From positions 5,003,501-5,067,500 of the forward strand of contig NZ_CP062229.1 in assembly GCF_024707545.1 (NCBI RefSeq): 64,000 nt of DNA. The letters are read 5' to 3'. How positions within the stretch are numbered: position 1 is the first letter of the stretch; every line of letters begins with the position of its first letter. The translations under genes and the position numbers were made by a program. A model generated the notes under the pieces. It was not told the DNA's origin. It worked only from the letters and a program-made list of their open reading frames with translations, and searched no databases. Source of the DNA: Mesorhizobium onobrychidis (GTDB lineage: Bacteria > Pseudomonadota > Alphaproteobacteria > Rhizobiales > Rhizobiaceae). Positions 16,871-26,296 of the stretch are shown here, piece after piece.

Positions 16871-17494
16871 TCAGATGGCTACGATGGCAGGCAACGTTCC
16901 TAAACCGTAGTAGGCACGTTCGTCCTCAATAATGCCTCTGACATAGCTTCGAAATGCTACCGGATCATCGATGTAGGCCAAGAGAAGCTGCGCCTGCGAA
17001 GCCGCGTGTCTTCGAACGCTTTCAAACAGCCGCCTTGCCGTTTCAAAGTCACCAGCCAAGCCGGCCGCCACCCCGGCGTGGAAAGCTGCCCATTCGCCGT
17101 ACGCACCCGGCTGCAATTCATTCACGAGGATTGTGGCGGTCGCCTTCACGGAAGGGAACATCGATCGATGAATCTGGTCAATTTCGAGTACTTTCCTAGC
17201 CATTTGACCGACCAGAGGCACAAACTGTACGGAGTTCTGGAACTCAACGAACCCGCCGACGCGTTCAGAGCGATCGAAGGACAGTGTGTGCGGAGGCGAA
17301 CCCCAAAGCCAGTGGACAGCCACGTTCAGGTAAGTGCCTTTGGACCAAGAGCTGGGCTGAAATTCGACTACACTCAGCCAGAAGCCACGATCAGCGATCC
17401 AGACACGTGACCGCCCCTTTCGCCGAAATCCGGCCGGCTGCAATGCGGTTTTTGCCTCCAAAGCAATGATACGTCCGTGCTCGTTTTCCGCCAT
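16871..17494 (-). CDS. Hypothetical protein, DUF4304-like
   Basis: A 207-residue soluble protein. The N-terminal part (LQPAGFRRKGRSRVWIADRGFWLSVVEFQPSSW, then YLNVAVHWLWG) resembles the DUF4304 family of uncharacterised proteins, which often lie near toxin-immunity genes; the match is from memory. The C-terminal part has helical content that suggests a TPR-like bundle (FHAGVAAGLAGDFETARRLFESVRRH). It is lower in GC than its neighbours. No function can be given. Confidence 0.6.
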   Translation of the reverse strand: MAENEHGRIIALEAKTALQPAGFRRKGRSRVWIADRGFWLSVVEFQPSSWSKGTYLNVAVHWLWGSPPHTLSFDRSERVGGFVEFQNSVQFVPLVGQMARKVLEIDQIHRSMFPSVKATATILVNELQPGAYGEWAAFHAGVAAGLAGDFETARRLFESVRRHAASQAQLLLAYIDDPVAFRSYVRGIIEDERAYYGLGTLPAIVAI

Positions 17495-17528
17495 TTTAGG
17501 ACTCGCATAAAGGCAGCAAGCTTGGCGC

Positions 17529-18563
17529 TCACCAGTCCATCACCACCTTGCCGGAATTGCCGCTCTTCATCGCCTCGAAGCCGGAGATGTAGTCGTCGAT
17601 GCCGATGCGGTGCGTGATCAGCCCGCTGACATCGAGCGGCCCCTGCACCAGGGCGATCATCTTGTACCAGGTCTCGAACATCTCGCGGCCGTAGATGCCC
17701 TTCAAATGCAGCATCTTGAAGATGACCTTGTTCCAGTCGATCTCGAAGCCGGTCGGCGCGATGCCGAGGATGGCGATCTTGCCGCCATTGTTCATGGTGT
17801 CGATCATGTCGCGGAAGGCGGGTGCTGCACCCGACATTTCCAGGCCGACATCAAAACCCTCGGTCATGCCGAGCGCCGGCATGACGTCGCGCAGCTTTTC
17901 CTTCGATGCATCGACGACATGCTGGACGCCGAGCTTTTTGGCCAGCGCCAACCGCACCGGATTGATGTCGGTGATGACGACTTTTCGCGCGCCGACGCAT
18001 TGCGCCACCAGCGCGCCCATTATGCCAATCGGCCCGGCGCCGGTGACCAGCACGTCCTCGCCGACGAGATCGAAGGACAGCGCGGTGTGAACCGCATTGC
18101 CCAAGGGATCGAAGATCGCGGCGATCTCGTCCGGCACGTCGTCGGGGATCGGCACGACATTGTGCTGCGGGATCGCCAGATATTCGCCGAAGGCGCCGGG
18201 CCGGTTGACGCCGACACCGAGCGTGTTGCGGCAGAGATGCCCCCTGCCCGCGCGGCAGTTGCGGCAGTGGCCGCAGACGATGTGGCCTTCGCCCGAAACA
18301 CGCTGGCCGATCTTGTATTCGGTCACCGCCGCACCGAAATCGGCGACCGTGCCGACGAACTCGTGCCCGGTCACCATCGGCACCGGGACGGTCTTTTGCG
18401 CCCACTGGTCCCAATTGTAGATGTGGACGTCGGTGCCGCAGATCGCGGTCTTCTTGATCTTGATCAGAACGTCGTTCGGGCCGATTTCCGGCACCGGCAC
18501 TTCTTCCATCCAGATGCCCGGCTCGGCCTTGGCCTTGACCAGCGCCTTCATCATGTTCGACAT
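17529..18563 (-). CDS. tdh: L-threonine 3-dehydrogenase
   Basis: A 344-residue zinc-containing medium-chain dehydrogenase that oxidises L-threonine to 2-amino-3-ketobutyrate with NAD+. Catalytic-zinc residues are in [13 protein letters not shown] and GHEFVG; structural-zinc cysteines are in [16 protein letters not shown]; the NAD-binding motif is [10 protein letters not shown]. It lies 52 bases downstream of kbl in one operon; Kbl cleaves its unstable product to glycine and acetyl-CoA. Length and motifs agree fully with the family. Confidence 0.97.
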   Translation of the reverse strand: MSNMMKALVKAKAEPGIWMEEVPVPEIGPNDVLIKIKKTAICGTDVHIYNWDQWAQKTVPVPMVTGHEFVGTVADFGAAVTEYKIGQRVSGEGHIVCGHCRNCRAGRGHLCRNTLGVGVNRPGAFGEYLAIPQHNVVPIPDDVPDEIAAIFDPLGNAVHTALSFDLVGEDVLVTGAGPIGIMGALVAQCVGARKVVITDINPVRLALAKKLGVQHVVDASKEKLRDVMPALGMTEGFDVGLEMSGAAPAFRDMIDTMNNGGKIAILGIAPTGFEIDWNKVIFKMLHLKGIYGREMFETWYKMIALVQGPLDVSGLITHRIGIDDYISGFEAMKSGNSGKVVMDW

Positions 18564-18615
18564 TCTTTTGTCCCTTGAATCTCTTGATCCGGAATCGCTT
18601 TTGGCTTCCGGCCGT

Positions 18616-19803
18616 TCAGGAAATCACACCGAGTTCGCGCCCGACCGCACCGAACGCCTCGACCGCGCGGTCGATGTCGGCGCTGGAATGGGCGGCCGAC
18701 ATTTGCGTGCGGATGCGCGCCTGGCCCTTAGGCACCACCGGAAACGAGAAGCCGACGACATAGATGCCGCGCTTCAGCATGCGCGCCGCCATCTCCTGCG
18801 CCAGTGTCGCATCGCCCAGCATGACCGGGATGATCGGATGATCGGCGCCGGCAAGCGTAAAGCCGAGCATACCCATTTCAGACCGGAAGCGCGCCGCATT
18901 GGCATAGAGACGCTGACGCAGCGCATCGCCATTGCCGATCAGTTCGAAAACCCGGATCGAGGCGCCGGCGATCGCCGGCATCAGCGTGTTGGAAAACAGA
19001 TAGGGACGCGAGCGCTGGCGCAACCAGTCGACCACCTGGCTCTTGGCCGATGTGTAGCCGCCCGATGCGCCGCCCAGTGCCTTGCCGAGCGTGCCGGTGA
19101 TGATGTCCACCCTGCCCTCGACGCCACAATGCTCGGCCGAGCCGCGGCCGTTCTTGCCAACGAAGCCGACTGCATGGCTGTCATCCACCATCACCATTGC
19201 ATCGTACTTCTCGGCGAGATCGCAGACGCCCTTCAGATTGGCTATGATGCCGTCCATGGAAAATACACCATCGGTGGCGATCAGCCGAAAACGGCAATCC
19301 CTTGCCTCCTTCAGCCGCGCCTCCAGATCGGCCATGTCGTTGTTGGCGTAGCGGAAGCGCTTCGCCTTCGACAGCCGCACGCCGTCGATGATCGAGGCGT
19401 GGTTCAGCGCGTCCGAAATGACCGCATCCTCCTGGCCGAGCAGCGTCTCGAACAGGCCGCCATTGGCATCGAAGCACGAGCCGTAGAGGATCGTATCCTC
19501 CATGCCGAGAAAGCCAGAAATCGTCGCCTCGAGCTGCTTGTGCTCTTCCTGCGTGCCGCAGATGAAACGCACCGACGCCATGCCGTACCCGTAGCGGTCA
19601 AGCGCCTGCTTGGCCGCGTCGCGCAATTCGGCGCTGTCTGCCAGCCCGAGATAGTTGTTGGCGCAGAAATTCAGCACCTTTTCCCCGCCCACCTCGATCT
19701 CTGCCGACTGCGTCGAGGTGATCACCCGCTCGGATTTGTAGAGGCCGGCCGATTTCAGCCCTTGAAGCTCGCTATCGATATGGGAGAGGAATGCCGCGCT
19801 CAT
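18616..19803 (-). CDS. kbl: Glycine C-acetyltransferase (2-amino-3-ketobutyrate CoA ligase)
   Basis: A 395-residue PLP enzyme of the alpha-oxoamine synthase family. It splits 2-amino-3-ketobutyrate with CoA into glycine and acetyl-CoA. The PLP lysine is in [16 protein letters not shown], preceded by [10 protein letters not shown]. The ATG at 19803 gives [26 protein letters not shown], the normal start; in-frame codons farther upstream have no conserved sequence. The 280 bases between it and the divergent gene at 20084 hold both promoters; I saw no convincing glycine riboswitch there. Confidence 0.97.
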   Translation of the reverse strand: MSAAFLSHIDSELQGLKSAGLYKSERVITSTQSAEIEVGGEKVLNFCANNYLGLADSAELRDAAKQALDRYGYGMASVRFICGTQEEHKQLEATISGFLGMEDTILYGSCFDANGGLFETLLGQEDAVISDALNHASIIDGVRLSKAKRFRYANNDMADLEARLKEARDCRFRLIATDGVFSMDGIIANLKGVCDLAEKYDAMVMVDDSHAVGFVGKNGRGSAEHCGVEGRVDIITGTLGKALGGASGGYTSAKSQVVDWLRQRSRPYLFSNTLMPAIAGASIRVFELIGNGDALRQRLYANAARFRSEMGMLGFTLAGADHPIIPVMLGDATLAQEMAARMLKRGIYVVGFSFPVVPKGQARIRTQMSAAHSSADIDRAVEAFGAVGRELGVIS

Positions 19804-20083
19804 GATCAGGCCTGTTGAGATTGAATGGACTGTCGCCCCGCGCGGGCGAAAAATCCACCGCAAAAGCGACTGCTTCGGTGAGGCGCCGGCCAGTGGCCAG
19901 AATGGCGCCCCAGAATGCCGCCAATGGCGGATGCTCAAATGCAGGTGCGGCGCGAAAGAACGCGATAACCATTTCGCGAGCTTTCCACCGCTGCTGCTAT
20001 GTCGACTTCCAGAGCTGTTAACACTTTCAAGCCAATGGTTCTCATACCCAAAAATCTGTCGGCGAGAGGGACCGCCCCAGAAA

Positions 20084-22156
20084 ATGTCGCAGCAACCGGC
20101 GCAAACCATTTCGGGCAGGCTCATACTGCTGATCAAGGCAGGCTATTGGCTGGCGCTGCTGATCATTGCAGCCATGGTGATGGCCTCCTTCATCCTTCTC
20201 CAGCAGATGATGGCTGCCCAGCGGCACGACGACACGCTGCTCGATATTGTCGGCATGCAAAAGGTGCTGTCGCAACGCATTGTCTTCCTTGCCAACGCGG
20301 CAGGTGCAGCTTCGCGCAACCAACAACCGGCTCTGGTCACCGCATTCAAACAGGCCACGGCCGACTTCGAGAGGAACTACGACCTTCTGCTCGAGCGGGT
20401 CGTCGCCGACCCGGCGTCACCGGCAAGGTTCGATCAAAAATCAGTCGAGAGCGTACTTTTCGCCAAGCCGTTTCATCTCGATTACTTCTCGGTCGGGCTT
20501 ATCGCCAACGGCCAACGCCTGGTTTCGGCGTTTGAATCACGACTCGGTATGGCCGACAATGGCGGCTACAAGGGCGGCGGCGAACGCGTCAACCTCGACG
20601 CTTCCATCGCCAATGCGACCCTGTCGGGCTATGCGGCACTCGGCCAGCGCATCAGCGCCCATGCCGATGCGCGATCCGAAACACTTCTCGATCTCCATCG
20701 AACGCTGTTCTACACCACCATCGGCGTCATCGTGCTGGTGGCACTTTTCATCTTCAGGCCGATGTCGAACGCCATTCTGCGCAAGACGCATGAACTGATC
20801 GATGCCCGCAATTCCATGGCCTTCATCGCCGTGCATGACGGCCTTACCGGCCTGCACAACCGCACCTTCCTGACCGACCATTTCGATACGCTGATCAAGG
20901 GGGCACAGCGCCGGCGAGAGCGGCTTGCGGCGGTCCACCTCGACCTCGACCGGTTCAAGCAGATCAACGACACGCTTGGCCACGCCGCCGGCGACTATGT
21001 GCTGGTGGTGACCGCGCAGCGCATGCGCGATTCCTGCCGGGCGTCGGATCTCTGCGTGCGTCTCGGCAGCGATGAGTTCGTAATGATCCTCAATGGTGCC
21101 GGCGGCACCGAAGACATCAACATGGTCGCCAGGCGCGTCCTGACGCAGATCAACGAACCGATCGTCTTTCGGGGCACGACCATCCTTCCGGGCGCCAGCG
21201 CCGGCGTCGCCGTCTATCCGGTCGACGCCGACAATGCGCAAGATCTGCTCGTCCATGCCGACCTCGCGCTCCACTCCGCCAAGAAGCAGAGTGGCGGCGG
21301 CCTCTCATTCTTCTCCGAGGAGTTGCGGCATGAACTCGATTTCCGCAAGCAGCTCGAGCATGACATTAGGATCGCGATCGCGGAGAAGGCGTTCCAGGTC
21401 TATTTCCAGCCGCAGGTTTCGTTGTCGAACGGCACGATCGGCGGCATCGAGGCGCTGGTTCGCTGGAAACATGCCGAGCGCGGCATGATCGCACCGGGCG
21501 AGTTCATTCCCGTCGCCGAAAAATGCGGACTCATGCCGGAGATCGGCCGCATCGTCATCGCCAAGGCAATCAGCGAGGCGGCCGAGTGGAACCGCGCCGG
21601 AGTTGCCTTCGGACGGCTCGCCGTCAACGTGTCCGGCTCTGAACTGCGTGAGCCCGATTTCGACGCCTTCCTCTTCGGCGTGCTGGAAAAAACTGGTCTG
21701 CCGCCACAAAAACTTTCGCTGGAAATCGTCGAATCCGTCATTCTCGACGACGAGAAGACCGGCATCGCGGCAAAGCTGCGGCACATCCGCGCCGCCGGTG
21801 TTCATCTCGAACTCGACGATTTCGGCACCGGCTACGCGTCGCTCAGCCACGTCAACCCGAACGAGATCGACCGGCTGAAGATCGATCGCCGCTTCGTCCA
21901 GAACATCAATGAGAACGACGACAATACCAAGATCGTGCGGGCCATCACCGAACTCGCCCGCGGCCTCGGCATCTCGATCGTTGCCGAGGGCGCCGAAACC
22001 GAGGCCGAGCTCGATTCGCTGATGGCGATCGGCTGCGACCAGGTGCAGGGCTATTCCATCGCCTTCCCGATGCCGCAGGACACGGCACGCGAATGGCTGG
22101 TCGCGCGGGCGCCGAAGAAAGCCAGGCTAACGGTGCTGCGGGGAAGCCGGGCGTAA
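20084..22156 (+). CDS. Membrane-bound GGDEF-EAL protein, probable c-di-GMP phosphodiesterase
   Basis: A 690-residue protein. Transmembrane helices at about 17-40 and 208-226 enclose a periplasmic PilJ/NIT-like sensor ([17 protein letters not shown]). The GGDEF domain (about 240-410) has G-S-D-E-F at 328-332 instead of GGDEF, so cyclase activity is doubtful. The EAL domain (about 420-670) keeps the key residues: Glu456 (EAL), Asn515, Glu547, Asp578-Asp579 (DDFGTG), Lys599, Glu635 and Gln655. It therefore probably hydrolyses c-di-GMP. The ATG at 20084 is the start just before the first helix. Divergent from kbl. Confidence 0.9.
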   Translation: MSQQPAQTISGRLILLIKAGYWLALLIIAAMVMASFILLQQMMAAQRHDDTLLDIVGMQKVLSQRIVFLANAAGAASRNQQPALVTAFKQATADFERNYDLLLERVVADPASPARFDQKSVESVLFAKPFHLDYFSVGLIANGQRLVSAFESRLGMADNGGYKGGGERVNLDASIANATLSGYAALGQRISAHADARSETLLDLHRTLFYTTIGVIVLVALFIFRPMSNAILRKTHELIDARNSMAFIAVHDGLTGLHNRTFLTDHFDTLIKGAQRRRERLAAVHLDLDRFKQINDTLGHAAGDYVLVVTAQRMRDSCRASDLCVRLGSDEFVMILNGAGGTEDINMVARRVLTQINEPIVFRGTTILPGASAGVAVYPVDADNAQDLLVHADLALHSAKKQSGGGLSFFSEELRHELDFRKQLEHDIRIAIAEKAFQVYFQPQVSLSNGTIGGIEALVRWKHAERGMIAPGEFIPVAEKCGLMPEIGRIVIAKAISEAAEWNRAGVAFGRLAVNVSGSELREPDFDAFLFGVLEKTGLPPQKLSLEIVESVILDDEKTGIAAKLRHIRAAGVHLELDDFGTGYASLSHVNPNEIDRLKIDRRFVQNINENDDNTKIVRAITELARGLGISIVAEGAETEAELDSLMAIGCDQVQGYSIAFPMPQDTAREWLVARAPKKARLTVLRGSRA

Positions 22157-22210
22157 GGCGCCAACCTTGACATGCCGCCTTGGAAATGGCGGCCTGACGG
22201 GTGAGTCCGG

Positions 22211-22669
22211 CTAAGGCCGATCTGCCGCTGACTGCCGCAATGGCGGCAAGTTCTTCAGCGGGTTGAGGATCGGCACCCCGAGCGGAGCAAAATGACGCTC
22301 GTTGTCGGTCAGTATCGTCAAACCGTGGACCTCGGCCGTCGCGGCGATCGCTATGTCTTCGAACCCTGGCCGATGCGCCCTTGCCCGATCAAGGATGGAC
22401 CCGGCGGCATGTGCGGCGCGCAAATCGAAGGGAAGAACCCTCTTTCCATAAAGGTGCTCGAGCGCTTGCCACCAGTTGCGTAGCAAAGCCGCCTTTGTCG
22501 TCGCACCCTCGCGCTCGGCCTTCGCTATCCCTGCAGCGATTTCGGATACAGTGACAACGGACAGGAACAGGTATTCGCTGACTTTGTCGAGCCATGTTGC
22601 CAGCGTTGCCCGATCCGCATTCTTGGCCGGAGCGATTGCCGAGATGATGTTGGTGTCCAGCAGAAACAT
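22211..22669 (-). CDS. VapC-type PIN-domain toxin
   Basis: A 152-residue PIN ribonuclease. The four acidic metal-binding residues are present: Asp in FLLDTNIISA, Glu in VSEIAAGIA, Asp in FEDIAIAATA and Asp in ILTDNERHF, with the FitB-like spacing. Such toxins cleave tRNA or other RNA when not bound by antitoxin. The ATG at 22669 follows the antitoxin stop by 18 bases; a TTG nine bases upstream is less likely. All catalytic residues remain, so the toxin should be active. Confidence 0.9.
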   Translation of the reverse strand: MFLLDTNIISAIAPAKNADRATLATWLDKVSEYLFLSVVTVSEIAAGIAKAEREGATTKAALLRNWWQALEHLYGKRVLPFDLRAAHAAGSILDRARAHRPGFEDIAIAATAEVHGLTILTDNERHFAPLGVPILNPLKNLPPLRQSAADRP

Positions 22670-22687
22670 CAGGACCAATTGACCGAG

Positions 22688-22930
22688 TTACAACGCAACC
22701 TTGCGAACCTGTTTGCGAGAACGGGGAGGAATATCGCCTTTGTCACCGGGAAAAGCCGCCAGCAATTGTCCGAAGCTAGGCACCCGCGACAGCCGTTCGT
22801 AGTCTTCGAACGACAGGATCACGGCCTGCTTGCGCCCGTGACGCGTGATGATGGCAGGTTCTCCCGCCACGGCCCGATCGACCACCGCCGACAGCGTAGC
22901 CTTGGCATCCTTCAACTGAATCTCGCGCAT
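22688..22930 (-). CDS. Phd/YefM-type antitoxin (partner of the VapC-type toxin)
   Basis: An 80-residue antitoxin with the prevent-host-death pattern MREIQLKDAKATLSAVVDRAVAGEPAIITRHGRKQAVILSFEDYERL. The DNA-binding N-terminal half is followed by a basic toxin-neutralising tail ending SRKQVRKVAL. I chose the ATG at 22930 because a GAGGG ribosome site precedes it and the family starts at this point. The perfect inverted repeat at 22945-22965 lies just upstream and is the expected autoregulatory site. Confidence 0.9.
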   Translation of the reverse strand: MREIQLKDAKATLSAVVDRAVAGEPAIITRHGRKQAVILSFEDYERLSRVPSFGQLLAAFPGDKGDIPPRSRKQVRKVAL

Positions 22931-22944
22931 GCTGTTGCCCTCGT

Positions 22945-22965
22945 ATATGACCATTGTGGTCATAT
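22945..22965. promoter_or_regulatory. Antitoxin autoregulatory operator
   Basis: ATATGACCA and TGGTCATAT form a perfect nine-base inverted repeat around a three-base centre, beginning 15 bases before the antitoxin ATG. Toxin-antitoxin operons of this type are repressed by the antitoxin or the complex binding such dyads. Confidence 0.7.
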
Positions 22966-23009
22966 GTAACATCTCGGGGTCGTTGAAACAATGCGTTCGG
23001 CAATTGGGA

Positions 23010-23435
23010 TCAATCGACATTCGCCCGCAGCGCCGCCAGGACTTCCGCGAACTCCGCCAGCCTCTCGTCGGACAACCCGGTCCGCAGCCGCTTATCGAAG
23101 GCGAGTGCTGCCGTGCGCAATTTCAGGAACAGCGCCTCGCCGGCATCGGTCAGTTCGACCTGATGAACCCGGCGATTGAGGGGATCGCGGCGCCGGGTCA
23201 GCAAGCCTTGCGTCTCCATCGCGTTCAGATGGTGGGTCAGCGTCGCGCCTTGGATTCCGATCATGCCGGCGAGCTCGCGTTGGTTGGCCAGCTCGCGCGA
23301 CTTGATCGACAACAGAGTGACCCAGACCGGCAGCGTGCCGCCCGCCTCGACCAAGGCGGCGTCGAAGGCCTGTGCGACAAGCTTTGCGGTGCGGGCGAGA
23401 TTCATCCCGACTGGCGGGCGATCAAAAGGCGTCAT
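23010..23435 (-). CDS. MarR family transcriptional regulator
   Basis: A 141-residue winged-helix regulator: LPVWVTLLSIKSRELANQRELAGMIGIQGATLTHHLNAMETQGLLTRRRDPLNRRVHQVELTDAG. The DxxxRR wing motif is present. It is divergent from the membrane protein at 23554 across about 118 bases that hold a perfect TTAGATATCTAA palindrome, so it probably controls itself and that gene. The ligand is unknown. Confidence 0.9.
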   Translation of the reverse strand: MTPFDRPPVGMNLARTAKLVAQAFDAALVEAGGTLPVWVTLLSIKSRELANQRELAGMIGIQGATLTHHLNAMETQGLLTRRRDPLNRRVHQVELTDAGEALFLKLRTAALAFDKRLRTGLSDERLAEFAEVLAALRANVD

Positions 23436-23503
23436 GATCCGACACTAGAGCAAGGGAAAGACCGATGGAACTGGCCCCATGCTTATACATTGACACCTAA
23501 TCA

Positions 23504-23515
23504 TTAGATATCTAA
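23504..23515. promoter_or_regulatory. MarR-type operator palindrome
   Basis: TTAGATATCTAA is a perfect 12-base palindrome between the divergent MarR gene and the membrane-protein gene, 39 bases before the ATG of the latter. Many MarR sites contain TTAG/CTAA half sites. Confidence 0.6.
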
Positions 23516-23553
23516 CCTTATGGTGAGCGGTGGGGAAAGGAGGAAATGCGGTC

Positions 23554-23961
23554 ATGCAGTATGTCTACATCATCGTCCTCGGCCTTCACGTATTGGCCGG
23601 TGTGTTCTGGGCTGGAACGACCATCGCGGTCGCCCGCGATCCGGAGATTCGGATCGAACGGTTTTTCCGGCCGCAAATGGGAGCGGCCGGCATGGTTTTC
23701 CTGACCGGCGCTCTGCTCTGGTATTTCTTCCACGGCGGCTATTTCGGTTCGATGGAAATCGTTCTGGCCCTGGGTATCGCGACGGCCCTGATTGCCGCCG
23801 GTGTCCAGGGCGCGCTGGTCGGCTCTGCCAGCAGGCGGCTTGCCGGCACTGACGCGGCGACGGAAGCCCAGCTGCGCGCGAAAATGACAAGGGGCGAACG
23901 CATCGCTGGTGGGCTGCTGGTCATCACCGTACTTTGTATGGCTACCGCCAGGATGTTCTGA
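23554..23961 (+). CDS. Hypothetical four-helix membrane protein
   Basis: A 135-residue protein with four hydrophobic segments (YVYIIVLGLHVLAGVFWAGT; MVFLTGALLWYFF; IVLALGIATALIAAGVQGAL; IAGGLLVITVLCMATA). A histidine in the first helix and another near HGGYF recall small haem- or copper-linked membrane proteins, but no family is certain. AGGAGG precedes the ATG at 23554. It is controlled, by position, by the divergent MarR regulator. No function is assigned. Confidence 0.75.
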   Translation: MQYVYIIVLGLHVLAGVFWAGTTIAVARDPEIRIERFFRPQMGAAGMVFLTGALLWYFFHGGYFGSMEIVLALGIATALIAAGVQGALVGSASRRLAGTDAATEAQLRAKMTRGERIAGGLLVITVLCMATARMF

Positions 23962-24111
23962 GTGGGGCCTGCCGCAATCACAGTTCAAGAGATCGCACGG
24001 TGTCTGGCGGCAAGCCGGCGGCGTGCGCGGCGCGCAGATCGGACCGACGTGCCTGATGGCTCTCCGTACGGAGGTTCTGCTGCGCGCCACCCAATCAATC
24101 CGAAGTGATCT

Positions 24112-26157
24112 TCAGATCCGCAATCCGAACCTTATGCCGTCATAGACTGCTGCGTGGATGTTGCGCGATGCAACCGCATCGCCGATGCGGAAGAGCACGA
24201 AACCGCCTTGCGGATTGCGCGCCGGAAAAATGTCGCCGCCATTGACCAGCCGCTCGTAATCGACCGCACCGCCGTTCTTCGACAGCGGTTTCAGTGCGAG
24301 ATAGAGATCATCGAGCGGCAGCGTGCCGTGCTCGACCACCACCTGATCCACCCGCCGCTCGCCGCGCCAACCGTCGGCGAAGTCTGAGCCGAGTTCGGCG
24401 ACCAGTTGGTTGCCCTCGCGCCGCACCGAACGCAGCCGCGTGTTGATGGTTATGGTGACGCCCTTCTCCTGGAAGGCGCGCATATAGGGCACGTGGTTCA
24501 TGCCGCCCATCTCCGGGGCGAAGAAGCGTTCGGGCGAAACCAGCTCAAGCTTTGCACCGCTATTGGCGATCAATTCGGCCGCACCCATGCCCTGATGGCC
24601 GCCATTGTCGTCATAGAGCAGCACGTGTTCGGCCGGCTTGACGCTGCCCGCCATGATATCCCAGCTCGAAGTGACGAGATTGTCGCCCGCCGCCAGCGGC
24701 GGGTTCTGCGGCAGGCCGCCGGTGGCGATCACCACCACGTCCGGCGACAGCGCCAGAATATCGTCCTTCTCCGCCCAGGTGTCGTAGCGGATCTCAACGC
24801 CAAGCCGGTCGAGCTCGGCCAGCCGCCAATCGATGATGCCGATCAGCTCCTTTCGGCGTGGGTTTTGCGTCGCCAGCCGCACCTGGCCGCCGGCCTGGCT
24901 CGACGCTTCCAGCACCGTCACGTTGTGCCCGCGCTCGGCCGCGACACGCGCCGCCTCCAGGCCGCCGGCCCCGGCGCCGACGACGACCACCTTCCGTTTC
25001 GGTCCCTCGGTCTTCAGGATGATGTGCGGGATATCAGCCTCGCGGCCGGTTGCCGCGTTGTGGATGCACAGCGCCTCGCCCCCTTCATAGATGCGGTCGA
25101 GGCAGTAAGTGGCCCCGACGCAAGGCCGGATCTCGTGCTCGCGGCCCTCCATCACTTTCCGAACGATGTGCGGATCGGCGATGTGGGCGCGGGTCATGCC
25201 GACCATGTCGAGCTTGCCGGTGGCGATGGCGTGACGCGCGGTGGCAACATCGGCAATGCGCGCCGCATGGAAGGTCGGGAATTTCGTCGCCGCCCTCACC
25301 TCGCCGGCGAAGTCGAGATGCGGCGACGAGCGCATGCCGGTCACCGGGATGACCTTAGTCAGCGCGGCATCGGTTTCGATCGAGCCACGGATGATGTTGA
25401 GGAAGTCGACCTTGCCAGAGCCGGCCAGCCGCCTGGCGATCTCGACGCCTTCCTGTTTCGACAAGCCCTTCTCGAAATCCTCGTCGGCGACCATGCGGAT
25501 GCCGACGACGAACTTGTCGCCGACCGCTGCCCGCACGGCGTCGAGCACCATGCCGGTGAAGCGCAAGCGGTTGTCGAGCGAGCCGCCGAAATCGTCGTCG
25601 CGCTGGTTGGTGGCGGGCGACCAGAAGCCGTCCATCAGATGGCCGTAGGCCTCGAACTCGATGCCGTCCAGGCCGGCGGCCTGGCAGCGCTGGGCGGCGG
25701 CGGCGTAGTCGGCGACGATGCGCTCGATATCCCAGTCCTCGATTGTCTTGGGAAAGGCACGATGCGCCGGCTCGCGCACCGGCGACGCGGACAGCACCGG
25801 CAGCCAGTCGGCCTTGTTCCAGCCGGTACGGCGGCCGAGATGGGTGATCTGGATCATCACCTTGCAGTCGTGCTCGTGGCAGGCATCGGCGAGCTCCGTG
25901 AGCCATGGCACGATCCGGTCGTCATAGACGTGCAGATTGCCGAAGGCGGCCGGGCTGTCGCGCGAGACGATCGCCGAACCGGCGGTCATGGTCAGCGCCA
26001 TGCCGCCTTTGGCCTTTTCGGCGTGGTAGAGCCGATAGCGCTCTTTCGGCATACCGTCCTCGGAATAGGCCGGCTCATGGCTGGTCGACATGACCCGGTT
26101 CTTCAGCGTCAGATGCTTGAGCTGGTAAGGCTGGAGAAGCGGATCGTTAGTGGTCAT
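24112..26157 (-). CDS. NADH:flavin oxidoreductase with FAD domain (2,4-dienoyl-CoA reductase/TMADH-like; possible N-methyl-amino-acid demethylase)
   Basis: A 681-residue three-domain enzyme. An Old Yellow Enzyme FMN barrel (about 1-350) is followed by an iron-sulfur region and an FAD/NAD(P) domain (about 385-680) with the motif VVVGAGAGGLEAARVAAERGHNVTV. The cluster region reads CVGATYC and then a cysteine 12 residues on; trimethylamine dehydrogenase has a second cysteine where this protein has alanine. Enzymes of this shape include dienoyl-CoA reductases and N-methylproline (stachydrine pathway) demethylases. The MttB-type methyltransferase nearby makes a methylamine or betaine substrate plausible, but this is an inference. 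Confidence 0.82.
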   Translation of the reverse strand: MTTNDPLLQPYQLKHLTLKNRVMSTSHEPAYSEDGMPKERYRLYHAEKAKGGMALTMTAGSAIVSRDSPAAFGNLHVYDDRIVPWLTELADACHEHDCKVMIQITHLGRRTGWNKADWLPVLSASPVREPAHRAFPKTIEDWDIERIVADYAAAAQRCQAAGLDGIEFEAYGHLMDGFWSPATNQRDDDFGGSLDNRLRFTGMVLDAVRAAVGDKFVVGIRMVADEDFEKGLSKQEGVEIARRLAGSGKVDFLNIIRGSIETDAALTKVIPVTGMRSSPHLDFAGEVRAATKFPTFHAARIADVATARHAIATGKLDMVGMTRAHIADPHIVRKVMEGREHEIRPCVGATYCLDRIYEGGEALCIHNAATGREADIPHIILKTEGPKRKVVVVGAGAGGLEAARVAAERGHNVTVLEASSQAGGQVRLATQNPRRKELIGIIDWRLAELDRLGVEIRYDTWAEKDDILALSPDVVVIATGGLPQNPPLAAGDNLVTSSWDIMAGSVKPAEHVLLYDDNGGHQGMGAAELIANSGAKLELVSPERFFAPEMGGMNHVPYMRAFQEKGVTITINTRLRSVRREGNQLVAELGSDFADGWRGERRVDQVVVEHGTLPLDDLYLALKPLSKNGGAVDYERLVNGGDIFPARNPQGGFVLFRIGDAVASRNIHAAVYDGIRFGLRI

Positions 26158-26209
26158 CGTCTTCCTACTGTTTCAAATTGTGCTAATGAACGGCAAATTT
26201 TGATTTTAC

Positions 26210-26280
26210 GCATGTCGTTGTCCCAAAACCGCTGCGCACCCTCGGGTCAGGCCCGTGGGCAGGCTTTTTGGGCGACATGC
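26210..26280. repeat. Dispersed palindromic repeat, copy with enlarged loop, upstream of queF
   Basis: GCATGTCG at 26210-26217 pairs with CGACATGC at 26273-26280, and the inner CCCAAAA pairs with TTTTGGG. The same arms and the shared middle AAACCGCTGC occur at 48160-48208. This copy carries about 25 extra bases with their own small hairpin (CGGGTCAGGCCCG) in the loop. It ends 16 bases before the queF ATG, so it probably lies in the queF leader. Confidence 0.75.
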
Positions 26281-26296
26281 AGTAAGGAACCCGCCC

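Noticed and set aside
18421..19818. A 465-codon open frame on the plus strand
   Set aside because: It runs antisense over kbl and the start of tdh and has no family features.
19804..20083. Possible glycine riboswitch upstream of kbl
   Set aside because: A short ACCGAAGC-like segment is present on the kbl strand, but the paired aptamer elements and the CTCTCAGG-type end were not found.
26158..26296. Possible preQ1 riboswitch upstream of queF
   Set aside because: The leader is occupied by a dispersed palindromic repeat also found at 48160, and no preQ1 aptamer pattern was seen.
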